From contig CM055613.1 of NCBI GenBank assembly GCA_029379385.1, positions 13,906,001 to 13,970,000 of the forward strand: a DNA stretch of 64,000 nt. The letters are read 5' to 3'. How positions within the stretch are numbered: position 1 is the stretch's first letter; each line of letters starts with the position of its first letter. The DNA is from Quillaja saponaria. Taxonomy: Eukaryota > Streptophyta > Magnoliopsida > Fabales > Quillajaceae. Shown in pieces: positions 1 through 11,649 of the stretch. Below the pieces are notes generated by a model. The model was not told where the DNA came from, did not search any database, and saw only the letters and a program-made list of their open reading frames with translations. The position numbers and the translations under genes were made by a program.

Positions 1-1149
1 ACATTTTTAGCCTGCTTCCCAAGCAAACACAATCTTTCCATACCAAGTATCCTGACTCAACAATGATCAGTAAAACAAAAAATACCTAGAAACTTGAGTT
101 TCTTATTGTCAGAATGTATGAACAATGAAATAGAAGATAGCCAACTGTCTCAATTTCCTTTTGGACATCTCATTGTGTTTCCTGTGGTCAATCATTATTT
201 TCTGGCGGTGTTGTTTGTTGTTTGTCAATATCTGTTTTGACATAGAGCACATGAAATATTAACTTATCCATGGGTGAGTTCGCCTTTCACCTAAAATCAA
301 GGATAACTTGACCAGGTAGTAGCAGTCTATTATTATTGGTAAGCATCATCACTGAGGCACGAATGTCTTGTGACTTCCCGTACTGCCTAAGAGAAGAACG
401 TCTTGTAAACCAATTATTTCTTCTAGAAATCCCGGCAAGATGGGCAATACATAGCAGAGAATAAAATTAATAAATTCTCTCTTGTCAATCTCTGATCTAA
501 ATTTGGAACGTGATAAAAAATATGGATTTTCGGAACTTCGGACCAGGTGCACAATCAGGATGAATTTTGACGGAGACATAATATCTCTCTGCAGTTACAT
601 AGATATGCTCTATTATTCTGTTTCTACTCCTTTATGTCATGTGCTCATGTGTATTGATAATTTGATATAATAAAATAGCAAAATTTGAATTTATGTAGAG
701 ATATCAACTTGTGTTTTGTTGGATTTGTGTGGCTGACTCCAATTGAATAGGAACACAGCCTATTGTTTTTGCTATTCTTTTATACCTTAAGTTTACTCAA
801 GTATTTTATTTTATCAGGTGTTCCTGAAGCTTTTGAGTCTTGAGCGCTCTTCCTATTATCTGTCATGTTTGTAATCTGATTGGACTGCCTTTGAATGTTG
901 TGTTACATACTATTCTCTGTCATGATTATACCTTCTTACATTTCAAGGAAGGAACCGTAAAAAAAATTATATGAACTTCACAAGATTGCCATATTTATTC
1001 CTTTTAATGGATGCTATCTATTGTAGCTTACTGTGAAATTCCTGCTGGGTTTTAGACTATTGTGACTGCATTATTGGCTAATACTATTGATGGGGGATGG
1101 GTGCATAGATATGATTAATGATAAAATTAAATACCTATCTCATTTACAG
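1..1149 (+). other. Probable intron of the RGLG-type gene
   Basis: No coding exon of the adjacent RING ligase gene could be found here on the + strand. The first recognisable exon starts at 1150 after a good acceptor and begins in mid-domain with a split glycine codon, so earlier exons must exist. The sequence is AT-rich with only short chance ORFs. The simplest reading is intron, with the upstream exons outside the window. Confidence 0.55.
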
Positions 1150-4100
1150 GTCCGACCTCATTTTCCCCAATGATTGATGCAGCAATTGACATTGTAGAAA
1201 GAAGCAATGGTCAATATCATGTCCTTGTCTTTATTGCTGATGGACAGGTTTGTGTAAATATTTGCTGTCATTCTTTCTCCCCTAGGATTACCTAAATTTA
1301 CTTTTCTCTCCTAATCTTCTTGTAGTTATGGAATATTGTGTTTGTGTAGGTTACTAGAAACCCTGATACGCCACCTGGAAGACTCAGTCCACAAGAACAA
1401 GCAACTGTTAACTCTATTGTTGCTGCTAGGTAAAGCAAATCCATTTGTTGTCTTGTGCTATAATCTTGTTATTATCTTAATTAGAGGTTTTCTGATTATC
1501 AGTCATTATCCGCTTTCAATTATTTTGATTGGAGTTGGGGATGGACCATGGGATGCAATGCATCAATTTGATGATAACATTCCTCAGCGTGCATTTGACA
1601 ACTTCCAGGTACTTGATAGATGTTCAAGCATATATGTATATATGTATTCTTCCTTCAGAAATAACAGTTAACCCTCTTCGTGCAGTTATCATTTTCCCAG
1701 TTTTTACATTAAAATAAGAGAGTGAAATAGAAGATTAAAGACAAAATATGGATCTTATATAGCATATAAATTAGCCTTGGCTGCTAAATGCAGCTCATAT
1801 AGGGCAAAAAATGATATCCAACTAAGCTTCTAGAAATCCTACCTGACTCTGTACATTCTCAAAATTTTAATCACTTATCACTTATATCTACCTAACAGAC
1901 TCATTCTCATAATTAATATTTCAGCAGAAGGTATGGTGGGCCTACTGTTTATCCATGCTAACAAGCCCAATGAGCTTCCACATAATGGATTATGTAAAAG
2001 ATTAAATCCATTGCTGGATACTCACTTGACAGCCCTGAGAACGAGTGTCAATCTCATGTTTTCTAAATCTAGAATGCCATGTATATAATACTCCTCAAAA
2101 TTGTGACTAAATAAAGATGAGAAGGCATCGGGGAAACATTTAAAAACAATAGTAGGAAAGACTTAATGAAAGAAAGTTCAGCCACAATGCACAGTAATTA
2201 TCCGTTACACATTTTATAAAACAGCTTGAGTGCACAAGGACATCAAATACCAATATATTATGTTGGGCTACTTAACTTTGCCTTTGTTTTTAGTACCCAA
2301 AAGCCTAAGAAAAAGTGGGAGCATATAAAAGAGAGAAATGTATATTGGGGGAGACTATTTCTTTTCTTATCAGAAAATAGAATTGTATTAATCATCAAAG
2401 AAAATAGGAGTAAATCAAGAAAAGGAAGCTATCAAGGATTGGTCAAGGGATCAGGCTTATCAAAACCACGAACCCTGTTTGGTCTTTACCATTTTCTTCA
2501 GACCTTGAATGGACTCCACCTGTTTCCAGTGCTACTACTCTGCAATGCACTCTGTTTCTGTGTGTTAATGCTACTTTTAAACTTTTTCCTTTTCACATGT
2601 CGTGGTCTGTGCATAAGTGTAGGGAGTTCAGTACTTCAGTTAAGGCAAATTTTGTGCTCTTGGTAACAAAGCTAGGATAGTAATTTGTCTTTTATAGCAA
2701 CATCATTTACTATAGAAAAGAAATGACAATTGGTGGATGAATTGGGTATCATATACTGAGAAAACAGAGGGGTCAGCTTTGGTTTTTGAAACAAGTGAAA
2801 CCATTGTAATTTGACCATATTGCAAGAGCAGGGGAGTCAACTTACTCTTTTTAAGCGTTCTTGCTCCATAAGGTTCAGTAATTACATTGTATACTGTAAG
2901 GCGAGATTAGTTTCGACTAAAAAGTGGCTAAAAGCAAGATACAAAAATTCATTTCGAGGTATTGTTTCAATAGGTCTGGGAACGAAAATTATTTGTGAAA
3001 CGGCATGAAAATGGTAAAGGAAACACATGGAAATGATTAAAACATATATTATAGTAGTTGTAAGTATCCAACATGGTTAATTTAGTCCATAGAATGCCCA
3101 TAAATAAATACTTATAATTTATATAATTTATGTAAAACAGTTACATAAAAAAAGAAATTTATGCTATTTCCATCAAATTTTACCAAAATCAATCCGTTTC
3201 AAACGAAAAACTACAATTTTCTACGAAAACTGACTGAAACGTTTACACCGAAATTCCACGTTTCATTGTGGAGAGGTTGTTTTGCTTCCATAACTGTGAA
3301 AACTGAAAAAATTCACCAGTTTTGGTGGAAACAAAATGAATTTAAGTTCCTTGGATAAGTGTAGCCACTTCTACAAAATCTATCTTCCATTCATTAGGTG
3401 GCATGCTTCATAAAGTAGTAAAGTAAAGGAAAAGTGGAACCTGTCTAGATTGTATCTGCAGGTCCAAATTGGATGTTACAGATTACCGATTGCATTTTCT
3501 TTTCAGAAAGACAGGATTGTTCAGGAACATGTCATAATAATTTACTGTATTGTTGTAACAAGTTTGAAGGTACTAGTTACTTTGCTAGTAAAGTCTCCGG
3601 ATGTCATATAAGACACTTGGGATCAAATCCCAATTGCATCAGGAATGTTTTTTATTGGGATAGAAAGGGTTACCATTTGTTCAAATGACATCATCACTTT
3701 TCTGCAAGGTGAATAAAACGATTTGAGGTCTGACAGCTATTACATATTCCAAGGAAGCAGAGATGCCCCTCCCTTGAAAGCTATTTATTGTGCCAGTCCT
3801 CCTTTCAAGATGTCGCAGTCTGTATGGACTTGTCACTTGGCATTTTAGGGGACATTTTATGACTCAAATAGGTGAAGAGGAAAAAATTAGAATTCCTTTT
3901 CTTTTCTTTTTACGCAAGTCCAGTGGCATTGACTAGCTGTATGATGATCCCATTTGGTATTTAAGATGGTTAAAAGCCACCAGCTTGAAAGCTACTAATT
4001 GAACTCAACAAAGGCAATACAATTCAGTTATCTGTGTACTCATTTGGATAGCATCCTACAATTTTGAAAATATTATTTATAGATTTATTAAGACAACAGC

Positions 4101-5093
4101 ATTAACTATTTCCAATTCATGTTCCCCTCCCTCAGTTTGTGAACTTCACAAAGATCATGTCTGATTGCAAAGAGGCATCTAAGAAGGAAGCAGCATTTGC
4201 ACTTGCTGCCCTCATGGAAATTCCACTTCAATATAGGGCAATCCAAAGCCTTAGTTTTCCAAAGTAAGCAAAAAAATTGCAGTTTTAAACTTTTAATAGA
4301 CCTCTAAATTCCATTCAAGCAGAACTGATGATTAATCCTTTCCACTGCAGAAGAGAATCAGTAGGTGGTCAGCGTAGAAGGCCTCTTCCACCACCGCAGG
4401 AAGTGGTTGATCATGATAATGTACTGGTGTCAATTCCACATATGACAAACTTCCAATCACTTGAGCCAAAAGTTCCAGCTTCAGAGGAACTGGTAAGTTC
4501 TTTAAACTCTGTTGCATGTACCTTCCTCCTACTCTAAATTCATGCTCAAACCACTTTTCGGTTTTAATATGAATGTGGTGTTTTCTTTAGGTCTGCCCCA
4601 TTTGCCTATTGAATCCAAAGGACATGGCTTTTGGATGTGGTCATACTGTAAGTTTGTCTGACAGAATCTTGCATAATGCTGTCATCATATATGCTTTACA
4701 TGGTCTTTGTGTTGAGAATTAAGTAACCTTATAAGTTTCACTTGTATCAAATAACTCTGTTTTTTCCTCTTACCGTTCTCTAACTTATACCTAGGAATTT
4801 TGAGAACATCTAAAATATTAGTATAATTAAAAAAGATAGTAAAAAGGGACCATGTGTCACTATCTTTACATCTTTTGACTGATTGCATTGTGTAGAATCT
4901 TCATGTACAGAAAGAATTTATACAATTCAAATGATGCATTTTATTTTCTGTTTTTGTGTGCTTTGCATTAACTACAAGCATCTGATATTAACCTGTCTTC
5001 CAACTGAAGACTTGCAAGGATTGTGGTGTGACCCTCACTCTATGCCCTTTGTGCCGGGAGCCAATTACAACACGCTTGAGACTGTACAGTTGA
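1150..5093 (+). CDS. RGLG/copine-type RING E3 ubiquitin ligase, 5' end missing
   Basis: Exons read at 1150-1247, 1350-1429, 1503-1608, 4136-4263, 4351-4492, 4591-4647 and 5010-5093, all with GT-AG introns and consistent phase, giving the last 230 residues. The first part is a copine/vWA domain ([20 protein letters not shown], then [11 protein letters not shown] and [14 protein letters not shown]). A proline- and arginine-rich linker follows. A C-terminal C3HC4 RING has cysteines at visible residues 186, 189, 200, 205, 208, 215 and 218 and histidine 202 (CPIC, CGH, CKDC, CPLC). The family transfers ubiquitin and, in Arabidopsis, acts in hormone and stress signalling, partly at the plasma membrane. 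The N-terminal part, including any myristoylation site, is outside the window. Intron 1609-4135 is unusually long (2.5 kb) and carries a dispersed repeat. Family assignment is firm; the exact paralogue is not determined. Confidence 0.93.
2935..3353. repeat. Dispersed TIR repeat, copy A (intron of RGLG gene)
   Basis: This segment resembles 48562-49221 in the MnmG gene in the same orientation. Both start with a version of AAATTCRTTTCGAGGTA, continue with runs of GAAAC/GAAAA motifs, and share phrases such as GGTTAATTTAGT next to a CATAGAAT run. The ends form weak inverted repeats (CAAG..AAATTCATTT on the left, and the complement of AAATGAATTTAAGTTCCTTG on the right). That suggests a non-autonomous TIR element of a few hundred bases. 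I could not see a convincing target-site duplication here. Confidence 0.5.
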
Positions 5094-7939
5094 TACTGCT
5101 CCCTGTGGATGGTGAGGACACTGTTTTGGCAATTAACTATTATTTCTATTTGATCATATTTCAAGTGTAACGACTAGATGTATACAAGAGAGTAAAAGTT
5201 TCATAGATTTTGTGAATATGCTGATTGCAAAGGGAAAGTGAGGTTTATACATATAATTTATTGTTAATAGGATTTATACGTAGCATTTGAATAAAAATGT
5301 GTTTTCTGTTAACAATAAAAGATTTTCACAATTTTTTCTCTCAAAATAGGTATATTTAAAAAAAATTAATATTGTTGTTGATTTTCTTTATGGGACATAG
5401 GTATAGCAGATTGTCACTGCTCCTCGTGCAATTTTGTTTTATCATCCCCTCATTGTGCATTGTTTTTATGTTTGTCTCCAGAACACTTTGTGACACCTCC
5501 CCAAGTATTGATGCCTGACACTAGCTTATTTATTAAATGGGCAACCTGATTTCTTGGTGATATGATATGGATAAGCAATCAACTGCAGCATATTATTCAA
5601 TTTGTACATTTAGGTTCATTATACGAACCAACATATGATTGTTTACCTAATTATCTTACCGAAATTGCATTGCCATCTATGATTGTTTGACCCAATAGCG
5701 TGATGATTATTGATCACTTTCTTCAACTGATGAGTGGTGTCCTGATATTGAAGAATAGATGGAAAAAAAATAAAAAAAATACCATCTATATTATAATTAT
5801 CACAGAAATCATTTCTATTTTCACAACTTATTTATTGTTTAGAATTTAAATAAATTAATTTTCCATCCTAGACTCACAATTACCCAATTCCCTCTCCTTC
5901 TCCATTTCTCCTCCAAATCTCTATTAATTGGGTGCTTTCTCATTTTTAAAATTTTTTTAAGTTATTTCCTTATTTCTGAATTTTTCAAAATAAATAGTAA
6001 TGTTTTTCTATGAATTATTTGATTAAATTACAGGTTGTATTCAAATTGAATACTGAACATCTTTAAGATACCAAGAAACTAGGTTTTTTTTTTCTGAAAG
6101 TTTCAACTTTTTTTTCCTTTTGCTTATTTTGATCTCACGTTAACAATTTTAAGAAACTTTTGTATTAAAATAATAATAATTATGAAACAGTAGAGTCTGC
6201 ATACTACTATATTTCTTAGTAAAATTACAGTCTATTATATTTTAATCTGTTGTTTATACAAGTTTTTAAAATTCTAAAAGTTGAACATTTTATTTGTTTT
6301 TTCATGTGTTGGATTTGAGCCTTTGAGAAATGTGTAAGAAAAAAAAGAAAAAGTGAAATACATGTTTTTGGGTATAAATCTATCTTTGATTGTATTTGTT
6401 GTGTTGTGTTTGAAAGTATTAGTTAGACACTCATCTTTCTTTCTTTTTTTATAACTTTTGGGGCACTCACTTTTTTTTTATATTGTGTGCGGCACTCAAC
6501 TAAAACTGGTAAGTACAATTACTTGAAAATAGGTAAGCATGTTAATTTTGTTTGTTTGTCTTTCATAAATATATATATATATCAGTATATTTTTAGTTAT
6601 TTCTCAAAATGCATTCTTTTTATTTGATTATTTTATAAAAAATTTAAAATACACGTTAGATAACATCAATGACATGATTTTTTTTTTTCTAAATTTTATA
6701 TTTTTTATATTTTTATGACGTTATTCACATTGAAAAAGAAAATATGAATATATAAAAAATATTTAATTTTTCACAATATTCGTAAGTTTTGAGTAATGAT
6801 AAAATAAATATAAATGAAAAGACAAAAAAAGACAAAATGTCATATTAGTTGATATTCTTTGATTTTATTTTAGTCATTTAATTAGTGGAATAACTAGGTA
6901 AATATAGGAAAATAAAATGACAAAACTAGCAAAAAAAACAATAATGACTTGTGAAAAAAAAAAAAAAAATTATCATCTCACCAATTTTTAGTGACTATAT
7001 CAATTAATTTTTGATTTAGTGTCTCAAACAATATATAAAAAAAAAGTGGGATATCTCAAATGAAATAGTAATAAATAAATAAAAGGTGAGTGTATATATT
7101 GAAACTGATTAAATACGTTGTGCAAATAGAAATGTTGGTTGTCCCTTATTTTAGGCTTGTGTTATTTCCATATCCAATTTTACTATATTCACAGTCTATT
7201 TATTGTTTCAAATAAAATTTGATTAACATTCCCTCAATCCCTCTTAACTCCCAACTCTATATTTCTCTCTCCAAATCTCAAATTCCCAGCAGTAATTTTT
7301 TTAATTTTTTTTTGGGTCATCTTTAATTTTTTTTAAATTATTATTATTTCTTTTTATGTTACAAATTATCCCATCTTATCTATACATATATTTATTTGTT
7401 ATATTAAAAGCTTAAATACCTTTATGGTATCCTTCAAATTTGAAATGATGTCCAGTTCTAGCAATCTCTTGAAGAAGAAAAGAAAATAGTAATAGTAATA
7501 GTGACTTGGATGAAAGTACCTTGTAGAGAATATGGGGACAATATTCTAATGGACGAAACCTTGGCACTCTTGACACTGTCTACAGTCTCCCAAAAACATC
7601 TCAAGCTCAAACTGCAGAGTTAGTTCATTAAACATTTCAAAGAAAGCTGCTTTCTAGCAGCTTTCAAATCGAATAAAGAAACTTCAAAGAAATGTATACC
7701 TTCAGACAGTGTTTGAGTAAAGCTCAACTCTTTAGTTGAGGTTGGGTCTGTTTTGGGTCTAGGTCTGAGATTGAGTAGATGTCCATAACCTAAACCAAAC
7801 CCATGAACCGAATCCATGAACTAAATCATACTTATAAATTGAACTAATCCAAACCCAAGAAATGATCTGACCTACCTTGACCCAAGAACCAAACTAAAAT
7901 CCTAAATTAGAACAAAATTCAAAAATTAGGACTAAAATT
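5094..7939. other. AT-rich intergenic DNA, no gene seen
   Basis: This is the 3' flank of the RING ligase gene followed by very AT-rich sequence with poly-A and poly-T runs and an AT microsatellite near 6570. AATAAA-like signals near 5290-5320 could serve as polyadenylation sites. Two pyrimidine-rich stretches (about 5830-5940 and 7190-7300) resemble each other (TATTTATTGTTT, later CTCCAAATCTC) and may be remnants of one repeat family. No ORF looks like a protein. Confidence 0.5.
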
Positions 7940-8844
7940 TCATGTTTTAATATTGTGTCTCCCTTCTTGTCCCCTTATTTAAAAATTGACAAGTGATATC
8001 TTAATAATTCTCCTATTAATTCTAACTTAACACCATTTGTAGTTAGGTTCTTTTTTTTCTTTTTTCTTTTTTAAAGTAAAAGAAAAGGAAAGAAACCCAA
8101 GCTAGGCAATCATACATCAAAAGAAAGAAACCGGCCGGTAAGCCAATATTCTTTCTCTACCTCCTTTTTCACTTTTGTTGCATCTCCAACTCAAAGGAAA
8201 AATAATAATTTTCATCATCTTTGTAGCCTAGACGGTGTTTGAATCAAATTTCAATTTTTTCTCCATTTTTTTTTTAATTTCTTCATATCCTGTAATTTTT
8301 TTTTACTGGAAAATCATAATATTGAAGATTTTTATAGGGAAGGGTAAATAAAGATATGAGTTTTAATTGAAAAAAAAAATTTATTTTTCTCCTTTATTCT
8401 TATCAATCTAGACTTTGAAGAAGATATCAGTTTCAATTTTTTTTTTCTTGTTTTTTTTTTAATTTCTTTTTTTTATAATAAATTAGTATATTATAAACAA
8501 AAAAAAAATTTAAAAAAAATCTAATATCTCCAGATTGATTTTCTAAGGAGAAAAGAGAAAAATAAATTCTTTTTTTCCAATTAAAACTCATATCTTTTTT
8601 TACCCTTTACCTACAAAACTCTTCTACATTGAAACTCAGATGACAAAGATTAGATTTTTCCTTTTGAGTTGGAGATGGCAAAAATGAAAAAAGAGGAAGG
8701 GAATGAAGAATGGCTTACTAGTAGGTTTTCTTTCATGATTGTGTAGCTCACTTGGTTTCTTTCCCTTTGAAAAAAAAAAAGAAAAAAAGAAAAAAAAGAA
8801 AGGGTGTTAAGTTGGTGTCCGTAGGAGAAATATTAGGATACCAC

Positions 8845-9265
8845 TAGGGGTAGCAATAAGCCAAGCTAACTCGTGAACAGCTCGTGAGCTACTCGTTAAG
8901 AGCTCGGATCAAGCTCGGCTCATTTTTTAAACGAGCCTGATCTCGAGCTTTATTTTAAGCTCGTTTTGTAAAATGAGCCGAGCTCAATCTTTCCAAAGCT
9001 AAGCTCGGCTCGTGAGCTAGCTCATTTAATATTATTTAATAAATTTTTTTATTATTTATATATACATTTATAATAAATATATTTATATACAACAAAATTA
9101 ACACAAATTATTACTTGGTTTAGTGGTAATCTGCACAAATATTCACTAAGAAGTCTTGAGTTCAACTCTCCTTGCCTACAAAACATTTTTAAAATTTTCA
9201 AAAAAACTTCACGAGCCCTTAACGAGCGCAAAGCTCTACTCGAGCTCGGCTCGTTGACACCCCTA
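8845..9265. mobile_element. Non-autonomous hAT-type MITE (421 bp)
   Basis: The element starts TAGGGGTAGCAA and ends TTGACACCCCTA, an imperfect terminal inverted repeat of hAT type. It is flanked by an exact 8-bp duplication GATACCAC at 8837-8844 and 9266-9273, the TSD length typical of hAT elements. The interior is rich in repeated AGCTCG/GAGCTCGGCTC motifs near both ends, as usual for hAT subterminal regions. A stretch at 9116-9168 resembles RNA polymerase III A and B boxes. No transposase is present. Confidence 0.9.
9116..9168 (+). promoter_or_regulatory. tRNA-like A box and B box inside the MITE
   Basis: TGGTTTAGTGG at 9116-9126 resembles an A box, and GAGTTCAACTC at 9158-9168 resembles the B-box core GTTCRANNC. 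The spacing of about 32 bases fits internal Pol III promoters of tRNAs and tRNA-derived SINEs. No cloverleaf can be drawn with confidence, so this is a tRNA-derived remnant at best, not a functional tRNA. Confidence 0.35.
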
Positions 9266-9335
9266 GATACCACCTATTGTTTTTTTTTTTTTTTTTTTGA
9301 GATGACAAATTAAGGGACACAATATTGCAACATGA

Positions 9336-10923
9336 GATATGAGTCTCCTAAATTATACAAAATTCATGAAAATCCATGAATCGATCTAAATTCATAGATC
9401 AAACTGGACTCAATCAATTTGAACTTATAACTAGAATGATGTTCATTAACAAGATCGGGCCAAAACCCACGAACTTAACTGGAATAATAAACACGAGTTG
9501 GATTTGGTACGAACTCAATTGAAACATTAAATTGGACCGGACTACTAAAACAACATTAATTCATGAAATGAGTTAGAATCCTAAATCGAATTGAATCTGA
9601 CCAAAACCATGAACCAAAACAAACACATTAAAATTTCTCATAAGTTGTCCCTCTTTGTTTATGTAAGCTATATATATAGTTTCATTGACAAACCAGTTAA
9701 GAAAGCTTGTCCTTAAGGAGTAATTTAGAATACTAAGCTATACAGCATTTAACTCCAACATGTCATAAATTTCATTTAGTCTAATACCAACATTGCACAA
9801 AATTCAGCCTCTCATAGTAATCAATAAAAAGAAATCAGCGTTCACGCGTGGGTCACTTTAAATTCCTCCAACTTACTTGAATGGGTTGGTCAACAGAAAA
9901 CCACATCAAGATAAGAAAATTTGACTCAAAAAGTGATGCCAGCCATTTTCTTGATTGTGTGATGCCACAAAGTGATGTGAGTCATTTTTCTTTTTTTTAC
10001 AGCTTTGTATACTGTAGAAAGGTTTTCCTCTCTTTTGGACATCTAGTGAAGTGAATGGTCATGGGACAAAGGAAAGTAGGCCAAGCCAATCAACTGTTTG
10101 GTTATTATTTTTTATTATTTCAGTACAGTTTGCAGTTGTTTATATTATAATATTATATTAAAACCAAGTAATAGTGACCTCACTTTTTAATCTTTTGCTT
10201 ATCTTTTCTTTCTTCCTTCCTGGACTTAAATTCCAATGCTTATCAATATTTTTACACATAAAAGAAAAAAGTTGTTACTTTGACTGTTGATTTTAAGTTT
10301 TGTTTATTATTTACATTTTTTCTTATTAGAAAATAGTGAGATTTATTACATAAGATGAGAAGTAGTCATGTAAAAAGCTGCATTTACAACTCACTTCTCA
10401 AATCAAATACAATATTCTAAACTCAATTTAACTATTAATAATATTTTAAACTTAAATTCAACTATCAACAATTATATAACTTTATCCATAAATATAAAAC
10501 TTCCCACAAATATATAATTACTCCCAAAAAAATACAAAATACACATTTGCTGATGATAATACAACTACAACTTGAACCTGCAAACCTCTTGGTTAAAAAA
10601 AAAAAAAAAAAAAGTTTAATGTATAATCATTTCCTTCACTGGACAACAATCATTATTGTTTTCAGATCCTTGTTAGATGTAGATCAAACAAATTAAGATC
10701 ATCATCAAAATATAAAAATGTCTCAAATATTGTTTATCTTTTTCTGCCAATTTTTATATAAAAAGAAAAATGAGAAAAATGAACAAAGTAAGGAGCAAGA
10801 ACAGGTAGAGATCGAATACTTGTAATTAATAACATTCACTTTACATAGATAGTTGAAAGTAAAACCATCAATAGACATAAAACATATTTGAGATCATCCA
10901 TGATCAGGACCTTCCATTTTTGA
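9336..10923. other. AT-rich intergenic DNA, no gene seen
   Basis: Sequence 9360-9640 is rich in short imperfect repeats of CATGAA, AACCCA and AATTGAA type, similar in style to 7750-7900 on the other side of the foldback. The rest is AT-rich with homopolymer runs (for example A-rich 10596-10614). It ends at the 3' side of the small minus-strand gene at 10924. No coding region, RNA gene or clear transposon end was recognised. Confidence 0.5.
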
Positions 10924-11094
10924 TCAGTTCTTCCCCCGAGAGGAATCGGATGAAGTACCTTTGACTAATTCAGAGAAAATTTTATTCTTCACTTGGCCTC
11001 GCGGTGGCGGAAGGTTGGCGAAGGTGGTTGGTGGTTGACGGACTATCCCTGGGGTGGCCGAGGTTTGGCGGCCGGCGTTGCCACTTCCACTCAT
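10924..11094 (-). CDS. Small conserved plant protein, 56 residues
   Basis: The minus strand encodes a single-exon 56-residue protein beginning MSGSGNAGRQ and ending SDSSRGKN. The start is the ATG at 11094-11092 and the stop is TGA at 10926-10924. The N-terminal half is rich in Gly, Ser, Pro, Arg and Thr. The centre carries PPPRGQVKNKIFSELVKG, which matches from memory a family of small plant proteins with a [KR]RGQIK..IF..L core. There is no signal peptide or membrane segment. Local GC is much higher than in the flanks, as expected for coding DNA. A TATA-like run lies about 105 bp upstream and two G-boxes lie about 460-560 bp upstream, suggesting ABA, light or stress control. The biochemical function is unknown. 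Confidence 0.72.
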   Translation of the reverse strand: MSGSGNAGRQTSATPGIVRQPPTTFANLPPPRGQVKNKIFSELVKGTSSDSSRGKN

Positions 11095-11198
11095 TTTTGC
11101 CAGCTAATATATTAATCAAGTGCACTTAACCTTGTAGTGATGTATCTGGTCTGGTTTGGTTGTGTTGTTGCTAGGCTCTAGACTCTAGAGTGAATGAA

Positions 11199-11206
11199 TA
11201 TATATA
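11199..11206 (-). promoter_or_regulatory. Possible TATA box of the 56-residue gene
   Basis: A TATATATA run about 105 bp upstream of the minus-strand start codon is a plausible TATA box, leaving a short leader. AT runs are common here, so position relative to the gene is the only support. Confidence 0.35.
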
Positions 11207-11556
11207 TCTGAGCCAAGTAGGTTCTCTTGAGTGAAGTTGGATTAGCAGATAACACCTACTCCGGGTGAGCCAATGCATATGATGCAATTGGAATGATGAA
11301 AATATGACGCATATAATATTTAATTTAATAATCAAATATTGTCCGGCTAATTGAGTAACATGTTATTGTTGAATTAATTTACTTGACATTATTTCGAATT
11401 ATAAATTATCCATCTCTTTAAACTATGAGTTCAAAAAGAAAGATGCTATTGTTGGAGTTTTTTTATTATTTGGATATAGGCTGAATATACGTACTTTTCT
11501 AAAACAAATTTCATTTTTGACCAAATTATAATTTAGATAAGGACAACATTGGCTGC

Positions 11557-11649
11557 CACGTGACAATCACAACATCATTGGCCCCTCTAACAACACCAGG
11601 GCTAGTGGGCTACCACTCCAACTTATCAAACTATAGTACCATCCACGTG
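11557..11649. promoter_or_regulatory. Two G-boxes (CACGTG)
   Basis: GCCACGTGAC surrounds CACGTG at 11557-11562, and TCCACGTGAC surrounds CACGTG at 11644-11649. Both carry the ACGTG core of ABA-responsive elements bound by plant bZIP factors, and bHLH factors also bind CACGTG. Two copies 87 bp apart upstream of the small gene at 10924-11094 are more than expected in such AT-rich DNA. Confidence 0.5.

Larger units (their letters stand above)
7940..9335. repeat. Imperfect foldback element interrupted by a hAT MITE
   Basis: The arms are inverted copies of each other. Examples: 8351-8368 pairs with 8579-8596 (AAGATATGAGTTTTAATT), TCTCCAACTCAAAGG at 8183 pairs with its complement ending at 8675, and AATATTGTGT at 7949 pairs with ACACAATATT near 9317. 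The left arm carries about 90 extra bases of T-rich sequence. The right arm is interrupted by the hAT-type MITE at 8845-9265; pairing resumes beyond it, so the foldback is the older insertion. No coding capacity is seen. Outer limits are approximate. Confidence 0.7.

Noticed and set aside
2226..2666. 146-codon ORF in the long RGLG intron
   Set aside because: It has no recognisable motif, lies wholly inside an intron, and its composition is that of the surrounding AT-rich DNA.
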